A stretch of DNA of 64,000 bases, taken from NCBI RefSeq assembly GCF_027172205.1, contig NC_070614.1, positions 39,810,001-39,874,000 on the forward strand, given 5' to 3'. This stretch comes from Podarcis raffonei (Eukaryota > Chordata > Lepidosauria > Squamata > Lacertidae). Of the stretch, positions 56,181-64,000 are shown in pieces (the stretch's first letter is position 1; every line of letters starts with the position of its first letter). A model generated the notes under the pieces. It searched no databases. It was given only the letters and a program-made list of their open reading frames with translations, and had not been told where the DNA came from. A program made the position numbers and the translations under genes.

Positions 56181-56836
56181 TGTTATGAGGGAAAAAACCT
56201 GCTCATTTCCCCTTAAGGGGTACCCAAGAGCCCATAGAGTCCTTTTGTAGGTTTTCTATCTGTAGGAGAAAATAACAGAAAACAAACAGAATATTGAGAA
56301 GCAAAGCAGCTAGTAAGCCTGATCTTTATTAAATCTCTTGCAACATGGTGCTCCCCCACACACGGGGGGGGGAGGGACCCAGAACAAAGGTGTGCTCGCC
56401 CTTATGTAGACTTTTGAAATTGCCCACCCTCAAACTCCAGACCACCCCCAGAAACATCAAACATACATAATAGAAAGGTGGTTTCCAGCGAAATCCTGTC
56501 TGGCAGAAAACCTGTCAATGGTCACTGATTGGATCACCGGGCCAGACTGGCCATTCTTTTGTTATTACAACTACTTAATTCCTGAATCCAGGTCACAGGC
56601 TCACCCTATTCATATCTTAAATGTGCCCTTAAGGCAGGATTGAAGAGCACAGAGACAATGGGGAGGTTTTTTTCATTTCCTCCCTCCTTGCAGAGAAACA
56701 TTTGGTCAGTTTGGGAGAGTCAAAATGGTTTCAGGACTGTCTTCCTGTACTGTTTCAGACATGTGGTGTATATATTTATGTACGTGCTTGCCCTGTACAT
56801 TTAATTTATATATTTGAGACCTTAATTCTTATAACA
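56181..56836 (-). mobile_element. Solo LTR fossil, endogenous retrovirus type (copy D)
   Basis: On the minus strand it begins TGTTATAAGAATTAAGG and ends TTTCCCTCATAACA, with a TTTAATAAAGATCAGGC polyadenylation region. The 4-bp duplication GCAG flanks it (56177-56180 and 56837-56840), as in class I retroviruses. It is the same family as copy C. There is no internal region. Confidence 0.78.
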
Positions 56837-56840
56837 GCAG

Positions 56841-57110
56841 GATGTATCTTTTCAGCCCTGAGGATTACTAATCGAGGGGCTACCAAGGGATCTACCATTA
56901 ACTGTTCACATAAAAGATCCACATTACCTTGATCAAAATTAGGAAAAAAATACACAGTTTAGGGTCCAGGACCCCATAAGTGAACTGATTTCTGCAATCA
57001 CTCGATCACAGAATTTCTGAACTTTGGCACGACTCCACCACATGTGCCCATAAGATCCCTGCCTCCCCACGGCCTGGGTAGCAGAAGGGAGATCCTGCCT
57101 TTGCAATGTG
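56841..57110 (-). mobile_element. L1 LINE ORF2 fragment, reverse orientation
   Basis: The minus-strand reading GEAGILWAHVVESCQSSEIL, with neighbouring frames, corresponds to the L1 region around the conserved WW-C motif. It is decayed. Confidence 0.5.
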
Positions 57111-57114
57111 AGTG

Positions 57115-57862
57115 AAACATGTCAGGGTAAAATACCACAGATGGCTATATGAAAATGATGTACCGATGGTATTTGACTTCTCGTAAGTTAGGAAAAATGT
57201 GTAAGACAGGTACAAATATCTGCTGGAAATGTAAAGAAAAAAGAAGGCACCTTTTATCATATGTGGTGGTCTTGTAAGGTAATAAAAGCATTCTGGGAAA
57301 TGATATATAATGAGCTGGAAAAAACGTCCAAACTAACTTTTATTTTTTAAAAAAACACAAAAAACCAGAGGCTTTTCTATTAGAAATTGTGGGTGCTGAT
57401 ATTCCAAGGGAGCAGAAAATACTTTTTATGTACACAGCGACAGCCGCATGGATGCTACTAGCCCAGAAATGGAAAGAAGATAAAGTTCCTTACCAGAGAA
57501 GAATGACAAATTAAACTGTTGGACTATGCCGAAATGGCAAAACTGACCAGAAAGCTCAGGAACCAAGAAGAACAAAACTTGAACAAAGAATGGGGGGGAA
57601 ATATAATTTATCTTGGAGAACACTGTAAGCAAATGAAAACTTTAGCAAGATTGCAATAACACTTGTAATGTAGCAAGTACTATGGAGAAAATGGAGTTAC
57701 ATAAAATATGGACTGCTGAAAAATATGCAGTTGAAAAGATTAACAATAGGACCCATAGAGGGGAAAGTGGGAAGTCCAGAGATTCGGAGGAATGTTTAGA
57801 TGTGGATGGTTGTGTTGTTAAAATTTTATTACTTGTAAAATCAAATATTTTTTTAAAAAAAC
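57115..57862 (+). mobile_element. L1 LINE 3' end
   Basis: Plus-strand readings in shifting frames follow the L1 C-terminus (SGK, NELEK-like and LLAQKWKEDK-like segments), then a 3' UTR and an A-rich end at 57849-57862. It lies tail-to-tail with no gap against the reversed L1 piece on its left. Confidence 0.65.
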
Positions 57863-57949
57863 CCAAATACCATTGATGGAAGAATTCACCCTTATGCCGG
57901 CAGAGACCAACCTAAAGGGGGGACAGACCACATCTGCACAGCCTGGCAG

Positions 57950-58012
57950 CACCTCTCTCACCTGGGACCTTCTGCTTGCAAGGCATGGGCTCTGCCACCG
58001 AGCTCTTGGCCT
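57950..58012 (-). mobile_element. tRNA-derived SINE head
   Basis: The minus strand reads GGCCAAGAGCTCGGTGGCAG then AAGCAGAAGGTCCCAGG. Only the tRNA-like part remains. Confidence 0.5.
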
Positions 58013-58147
58013 TCCCACCTTCCCACCTTAGCTGGAGAGTTCCTGTTAGTCAGGGAAGAGTCCAGCCACAGGGACCCTGTGGTCCTGGGGGTGTTGCTGG
58101 CTTTCAGCTCCAAGGATAGTGGGGGCTGATAGGAGATGGAGTCCAGG

Positions 58148-58774
58148 CAGGGCCAGATGTAGGTTTGATGAGGCCCTAAGCTACTGAAGGTAATGGGGCC
58201 CTTTGTATGTCCAGCTGTCCTTGGTCAACAACAAATTGTCACTGTTTTTTGTGTTGAATATATGCTATATGGTAATTTATGGATCTAATGGGTATCTAAC
58301 CAGTGATATTTTAGGGAGCAAGCTAGCAGGCGGGGACCATTACTTACACCAGGGGTCAGCAAACTTTTTCAGCAGGGGGCCGGTCCACTGTCCCTCAGAC
58401 CTTGTGGGGGGCCGGACTGTATTTTGGAGGGAAAAAATGCCCCACAAATAACCCAGAGATGCATTTTACATAACAGCACATATTCTACTCATGTAAAAAC
58501 ACACTGATTCCCGGACCGTCCGCAGGCCATTTGAGATGGCGATTGGGCCGTATCCGGCCCCCGGGTCTTAGTTTGCCTACCCATGACTTACACCATAGGA
58601 GCCTACACAACACAAAACACTATTGCTGTATGTAGGTTTTATTTTATTTGTTCTTTGTCTTATATTTTGGAAATGTACATCCAGGTGTTTTTTTCCATTA
58701 AATTTTTTTGGGGACCCCAAGAGAGTGGGGCCCTAAGCTATAGCTTGTTTAGCTTATACATAAATCCGGCACTG
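58148..58774. mobile_element. hAT-type non-autonomous element containing a second hAT element
   Basis: Starts CAGGGCCAGATGTAGG and ends AAATCCGGCACTG. The perfect 8-bp duplication AGTCCAGG is at 58140-58147 and 58775-58782. The element at 58350-58585 sits inside it. Confidence 0.82.
58350..58585. mobile_element. hAT-type element nested in the larger hAT element
   Basis: CAGGGGTCAGCAAACTTT start and TTGCCTACCCATG end, flanked by ACTTACAC on both sides (58342-58349 and 58586-58593). Same family as 26693-26932. Confidence 0.87.
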
Positions 58775-58782
58775 AGTCCAGG

Positions 58783-60329
58783 AACACCTGGAAGCTAATT
58801 TCCCCCATCTTTGGAGTAGTCAGTACCGGTGCTGGTAAACATGCCCTCAGGCTAGCATCCTATGAAGGCATAACCTGGGGAGAGCTGTGGTTATTTAGCA
58901 GCAGCAGAGCAAAAGTTTTAATTCACATACCCCACCTCTACATTTTAAATGGCTCTTGGGCTTTCATCCAATTACGCTCTGGCTGTTCATATGCACTAAG
59001 TGAAGGGTATACCAAGTACTGGACTTGCCTGCTGGTTGTAGCCGCTCTTTGGCAGGCAGACATCCCCACCCCCACCTTGTCCTCTTTCACTGGGGAATTC
59101 CTGGATTGCACAACCATCTCGCCAGAGTCTCCTGCCTATTGAAATCCAGGGCATTTCTGCACTGTGGAAGTGAGATGTTATATGGCAACCTAAAATGTAC
59201 ACTTTTAGGACACCTAAAGCATAGATGTGTCTTTCCTGGGGGGCTGTTGGAGAAACTGTGCATGGCAAAGTCAGGATTTAAAACATGAGTTGGTGGGGGC
59301 ACCTTTGGCACTAGTGGAACAGCCAGGAAAACGGCTTCCACTTTATTTTTAACAAAGAAATTTGCTTAATGTAAAACACATGTACCAGTTATTTCCTTTG
59401 GAATGCGGAGAGGCAAATATGCATCTCTGAACCCAGAAATGTGAGAGTTTCAAAGTTACATACATACTCTCCAACTTTGGTATTTTTAATTTTGAGAAAG
59501 TGACACCAACGTGTGATGAAGAAAGGAGAACTTTTGAGTGTTGAAAGCCAGGATGTTCTAACCAAGTGGATTCTTTTTCCCGATTTCCAGAGAATTTAGG
59601 AAGGCTGGAAACCACACACATACACACCCCGAACCTGCTCAGAGTTCCCAGAATCCAGCAGAGGAAAGTCTGAATGAATGAAGACGAGGGTGCCTCTTAA
59701 GCATGTACAGAATGTCTTTTCATCGCCACTCAGTAACCACAAGGCTCCTCTAGGGTGGCTTCTCTTAAATATCTCCTTCAATTTGTTTCCACTTGCGTTG
59801 GGGTAAAAACAAGAAGCAGCAGTCGTGCTTCTAACGAGAGTGGTTCCATTCGTTTAGCGACTGACTAAACCTCTCAGACCAGACAGTCCCGGAGACGGAG
59901 TTTTCCAAAGAACTCAGAAGCCCCAGTTATTTCCTTTAACCCAATACTATCCCCTCCCAACCTCCTTCCCCCTGCCGTTTCCTACAGGAGCTCTTTGTAT
60001 TCATTCATTCTCTATGCACCGCTCCCCCCCTTTTTAAAAGTAACCTTATTAAAACAAACAACCGCCTAGAGCAGCGGTCATTTCAGAGCAGCTTTCGGCT
60101 TCTGACATATCCCCTTTGATCTAACGTCTATTTATTAGAAATATTTTTATACCGCCCTTCGATCATATTCCCCGGGCGGTTTCCAAAAGGAATAAAGCAA
60201 AGTGTACCTATTGAAAGAAAACCCCTAAGCATAATAAACTTAAAAGCCACAAAATCAAGGAGCAGCATGAAACAGGCTGTAGGGTTTGTTTTTGTGGGTT
60301 AAAGGAAAAACCAAAAACCTCAGCGGGAC
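58783..60329. other. 5' flank of the TNFRSF12A CpG island
   Basis: A LINE 3' end-like piece (TATTTTTATACCGCCCTTC) at 60140-60200. Otherwise unassigned. Confidence 0.4.
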
Positions 60330-62010
60330 CCCCCTTCTGGGGAACCCAGGCGTCCCAGGGGAACCCAGGTCTCCCGCCTCCCAGTCCCCGGTTAAATCCA
60401 GGCGACTCGTTGCCCTGCCCAGAAAATCCACAATTTCTCGCTCTGAGCTTTTCCTGCTTTAACTTGCTAGACAGCCCCCCCCCCGCCTCCCTCGCCCCCT
60501 TCCCAGATCAAAGGATGGAACCCAGGAGTCCTGGCTCCTTGCCCGCCAATCCTGGCCTTCCGGATCTGCGTGGGCGTCTCTATAGTGAGCCGAGGAAAGT
60601 CTTTGGAGCTGAGTCACAGACAGACCAGCGGTTCAGTCGCTCCTTTTCCTCATCCTCGGAGGCAGGGAGAGCGGTCGAGAGATGCTGCTGCCTTTGGGAG
60701 CCGTCCTGGTGGGGCTTTTCCCCTTCCTGTGCCGGATAGCCTCGGGAGAGCCGGTTCCAGGTAAAGGGGTCTCCGGAAGCGGCGGGGTGGGATGGTTTGG
60801 AGTGGGGTCGTCTCACCCAGCCGCCTTCACAGCTATAAAGCCAAGGAGGTGAAACTTCTTCTCCCGGGCATGGAGATGGGGAGGCTGCACCGGTTGAACT
60901 TCCTCTGCCGCCTGCTAGTCCATCGAGCTTACTACTGTCTACACTGACAGTGTAGCGGCTCTCCGGCGTCCCAGCCCTACCTGAGAATACTGGATCTTTG
61001 ACGACGGGGTGGGCTAGGGATGGGGGCTGTTGGGCTCCCCCCCCCCCGAGAACGCGAAATGGCAAAGCAGCCCAGGTTAGCAGATACGAAGCGGGCCAAG
61101 CGAGTATGTCAGCTTTCGAATCACACAGAACTCCGTTCAACAGCCCTGTGTCTAGACGTAGCGGCGTTGCCATCCCTTCCTCTGCGTGGGTGTAAAGCTG
61201 TCGCCCTCTCTTGTGCTGCTCTAACAGTTGCTCCCCAGGCAGAATTTCAACAGGTGCAACCTTATAAACCATTCGCGTCTGAGAGAGGGCTCGACCTGTT
61301 GAATGTTTGCCTGTAGCGGAGCTGCTAACGACACATAGCTGCGGGGACAGGGAAAGTGACGAGTCCAATGTTTGGAACGGATCCCCCCAGCCCGGCTTAA
61401 TCCACAGCAGAGGCGATGGGGAGAGGGGGCGGGGTTTCGCCTAGGAAAGAGAAGGCCGTCTGCCCATGCCCAGAGGCGCTTTCGACACTCACGATTTCCG
61501 CGAGTTAATGACGCGGAGCCCCGCCCCCCGCGAAAATAAGATCAATGGCAGAAGCGAGTCTGGCCCGCGTTGGAATTTCCATGAGTTCGGTGCCACGCCC
61601 CCTCGGCCAGCGCCGCCTCCCCATTGGCTGCCTTGCGGGTGAAAGTTTCTTTTTGCCCGCGAGTCACAAGTGAGAAAACTGGGACAGGAGAGCAGGATCC
61701 GGGCAGCGGACAATTGGGGGCCTGGGGGGTGGGGAGAGAGAAATCTGACGTCCGCTGCATCAGGCGACCCACATGGTGACTCACCCACCGGCTCCGCCCC
61801 ACCGTCTCTTTCGTTCCACTTCTGGGCCCGGCGCCATCTGTTTGCTCGCTTGCACGGGGCATATTTTATCAATGAAGTCACTTGAAAGGGGGGAGGGGGT
61901 CCTTGTCCTCCCCCGCGCCACAACTTCGCCACGTGATGCTCTCAGTCTTGACCCCCCGATGCTCTCCTGCTGCTGCTCGGGGCTGGTTCAGGTTTCGGGG
62001 CGAAACACGA
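60330..62010. promoter_or_regulatory. CpG island covering the TNFRSF12A promoter, exon 1 and start of intron 1
   Basis: CpG dinucleotides and GC content rise sharply here against an AT-rich, CpG-poor background. The stretch includes GC boxes (GGGGGCGGGG near 61426), an inverted CCAAT box (ATTGG near 61624) and CpG-dense runs around 61490-61860. Exon 1 of TNFRSF12A lies near its left side. Judged by eye; no CpG observed/expected ratio was computed. Confidence 0.7.
60610..60616 (+). promoter_or_regulatory. AP-1 consensus site upstream of TNFRSF12A start
   Basis: TGAGTCA lies 66 bases before the ATG, in the proximal promoter or 5' UTR. Fn14 is a growth-factor-inducible gene, so an AP-1 element is plausible. 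A second TGACTCA is at 61777-61783 in intron 1. Confidence 0.4.
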
Positions 62011-63193
62011 CACCCCTTTCCCTACTGACGTTACCCCTCTGGAAATAGACCCTCATGTCATGGGAGGGAGGGAGGGACAGGAGAGCCTCGTGTATGGATC
62101 TTTTTCTTCTTTTTCATTCAGCTGTTAAGCGTCTTCATGTTCTGACTTGTCGCTTGGTTGCTTTCATTCATTCAGCTTCTTCCTAATCGTCTTTCTCTCC
62201 CTGCCACCCCGGCTCGTTTTACAGCGCGCTCCTCCTAAGCCGCGATTTGCTCTGGAGTCCAGAGGCTGCAATGAGCCCAGCGGGCCTGGCTTCCAAAGAA
62301 GCCTGCTTGAGAATCCCAGCCCCCCCCCCAAAGCCCTTCATTTCTCCCTGGTTTGTGAGAGCCAGCCAACACGGATGTCACATCCACACAATCCATTTAA
62401 AGCACATTCATACCACTTTAACTCTCAGGGCCTCCCCCCACGGAACATAGAGCCAACTCCTAGGGGCTGAGGCCCTTTCGCCCCCCCCTAAAATATTTAA
62501 GGGGGCCATTCCCCCCCCCCCAGAAAGTTGATGGGCATTTCCATTCAAATGGTGTGTGTGTCGCATCATGTGATCAGTTATGTGGGGCAGGGCTTACCTG
62601 CCCCCTCCCCCCCATATTTTATTCAAGTTGGCACCTTTGCTGGGAACCATAGCTAAGGCTGTTTGGAATTGTAGCTCTCTGTATGTGGGTAAACTACAGT
62701 TCCCAGGATTCTTGTGCTGGGGGAGTCAAGACTCTTACAGTGGTATATACCTGGATGTGACTTACCAAAACACCTGTATGTACTAGCAACATTCATGTTT
62801 TTCAAGTTTGATGTTTCATTATGTTTTTATATATGATGTAAGCAACCCAGAGTGGCTGGGAAACCCAGCCATAATAATATAATATAATAATAATAATAGC
62901 CATAACAACAACAACAACCTTTCAACAACAACAACAACCTTTTCCTCTAAGTAGCTCAAGGTGGTGTATGTAACTCTCCCCATTTTATCCTCACAACAAC
63001 CCTGTGAGAAAGTTTAGGCTGATACAGATGTCAGTGCCTCCACAGCCAAGAGACTCCTGCCTAAATCTTCCTTTTCTCCCCCCCCCCCCAGCTTCCGTGT
63101 GCCCAGGAGGCCAGTCTTGGAGCCCCGACCTGGAGAAATGCATGGACTGCTCTGTCTGCCAGCGTCAAAACAAGAATGACTTTTGCACCACAT
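60682..63193 (+). CDS. TNFRSF12A: TNFRSF12A (Fn14, TWEAK receptor), exons 1-2; gene runs off the window
   Basis: Exon 1 coding (60682-60760) encodes a signal peptide, MLLPLGAVLVGLFPFLCRIA, then SGEPVP, ending in phase 1 before GTAAAG. Exon 2 (63092-63193), after a C-rich tract and AG, encodes the single cysteine-rich domain: CPGGQSWSPDLEKCMDC, SVC and NDFCTTC, with all six cysteines aligned to human Fn14 (SSWSADLDKCMDCASC and SDFCLGC). It ends at GTGAGT. This small type I receptor binds TWEAK and signals through TRAFs. The transmembrane segment and TRAF-binding tail are encoded by exons 3-4, which are absent from 63194-64000 and must lie beyond the end. The start is the first ATG of the only signal-peptide reading in frame with exon 2. 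The gene sits in a CpG island, consistent with a broadly expressed inducible promoter. Confidence 0.93.
62940..63030 (-). mobile_element. MIR-like SINE fragment in TNFRSF12A intron 1
   Basis: TAGCTCAAGGTGGTGTATG and TTTATCCTCACAACAACCC match the 3' part of the SINE at 15063-15300. (CAA)n and (TAA)n runs precede it at 62877-62938. Confidence 0.55.
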
Positions 63194-63414
63194 GTGAGTG
63201 GCTGACACCAACCCTTACCCACCATGCACTGGGGCAGGAACCTTGGGTTGCTCCAGCTGCGTTGACTTCTTATATCGACAAGCCATTTGTGAGAGTAGAA
63301 CTGGGATTTTTTTGGGGGGTGGGATTGAGGGCAGGAAACCAGGAATGGTAGCTTTCCACCTGCAAGGGTGCACTGAACCCCTCTCTATTTCATGCCCCTC
63401 CTTCCATTGCCTTC

Positions 63415-63545
63415 ACAACAGCCCTTTAAGCCAGGCTATAAGATAGTGATGGGCCTGGGTGTCACCCCTCCACCCGGCAAGCTTTATGGCTGAATGGAGA
63501 TTCGAACCCAGGTCCTAATCTAACATTCTCTACTCACTACACCGC
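63415..63545 (-). mobile_element. MIR-like tRNA-derived SINE in TNFRSF12A intron 2
   Basis: The minus strand reads CAGTGCGGTGTAGTGAGTAG then CTGGGTTCGAATCTCC (B box) and ATGAAGC-like core sequence. Confidence 0.65.
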
Positions 63546-64000
63546 ACTGACACTGAAGGCTGCAGGACTCTGTGCATGGTGGGTACAGAAAAGCTGGCAT
63601 GAATCCAGGGAGAGGAGGACCAAATATCAAATGTACATAGAAAGAGATCTTCATCGAATTAAACAGAATTTGAAAAACATTATTTTTTCCCGTTTGGGGT
63701 TTTGTTTTGCTTCTCTTCTCCCTGCACCTCCCGCTCCTCCTAGCTGGCATAAGTGTGTGCTGAAATCTGGTCCCCAAAAAGCCTGTGGCTTGAAAAGAAA
63801 AAGATCAGCGACATCCCCCAGCCTGAATTCGAAGCTGAGATTTGCAACTTTTTATTTTTGGCACCATTTCGTTCCTCTTGCAGCCGTGGGTCAACCGACT
63901 GGCCTTGTGGGAAATGGTTCAGCAGGAAGGAAAAGGGGATGTTGTTGAAGACAAGTCTGGTTCAGATTGTTAAGAGACTCTCGTCTGAGGGGAGCCCCAG
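63546..64000. other. TNFRSF12A intron 2, no further exon seen
   Basis: AG acceptors exist (for example CCTCTTGCAG near 63883), but the in-phase continuation lacks a membrane segment and soon stops. Exon 3 is therefore placed outside the window. Confidence 0.6.

Noticed and set aside
56841-57862. A single 5'-inverted L1 made by twin priming
   Set aside because: Both pieces cover the same conserved WW-C region, so they cannot be the two halves of one element. They are two separate L1 fragments.
60580-61368. Minus-strand 262-codon frame in the CpG island
   Set aside because: Lies antisense to TNFRSF12A exon 1. GC-rich islands produce such frames by chance. Low-complexity, no known domain.
63883-63948. 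Possible TNFRSF12A exon 3
   Set aside because: An acceptor-like CTTGCAG exists, but the in-phase reading has no membrane segment and ends quickly.

Overview
The window is nuclear DNA from a vertebrate, almost certainly a squamate reptile. The evidence is the repeat mix: BovB (RTE) LINE 3' ends, tRNA-derived Sauria-type SINEs, CR1/L2-like and L1 LINEs, a Penelope-like element, solo LTRs, several hAT non-autonomous elements with 8-bp target duplications, and a TA-flanked MITE family. A lacertid-like lizard is a reasonable guess from the abundance of these families, but that is inference. Genes are sparse and split by large introns. Most of the window is interspersed repeats and their decayed remains.

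Four protein-coding loci can be supported. Two are divergent connexin-like genes on the minus strand, 33 kb apart (9858-11084 and 43881-44654). Each has an unsplit coding exon whose ATG directly follows a splice acceptor, as in typical connexin genes. Both share the same unusual extracellular cysteine spacing (C-X12-C-X3-C and C-X6-C-X5-C). Between them lies a minus-strand lipocalin gene (33365 down to about 28649), with five recognisable exons of canonical lipocalin size and phase. At the right end is the 5' half of TNFRSF12A (Fn14), on the plus strand inside a CpG island. Exon 1 (60682-60760) and exon 2 (63092-63193) are present, and the transmembrane and tail exons lie beyond the window.

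Region by region: 1-9.8 kb is repeats only (MITEs, a CR1 piece, a solo LTR, an L2-like LINE fragment, a Sauria SINE, a hAT element). 9.8-11.1 kb is connexin-like gene 1 with an L1 relic directly upstream. 12-28 kb is repeat-rich, including a striking 251-bp inverted duplication at 21.2-22.1 kb and an L1 with a solo LTR nested in it at 27.3-28.2 kb. 28.5-33.5 kb is the lipocalin gene, with a BovB, CR1 ends and a SINE in its introns. 34-43 kb holds MITEs, a BovB copy flanked by 52-bp duplicates, a repeat-poor AT-rich stretch and an LTR carrying a Penelope-derived insertion. 43.9-44.7 kb is connexin-like gene 2. 45-60 kb is repeats, including a Penelope-like GIY-YIG endonuclease remnant, two BovB copies, L1 fragments and a nested hAT pair. 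60.3-64 kb is the TNFRSF12A CpG island and gene.

The genes do not form an operon-like functional unit. The two connexin-like genes are best read as an old local duplication. The most novel signal is this pair of connexin-like proteins with a lengthened first extracellular loop, one of which carries a cysteine/glycine-rich tail.
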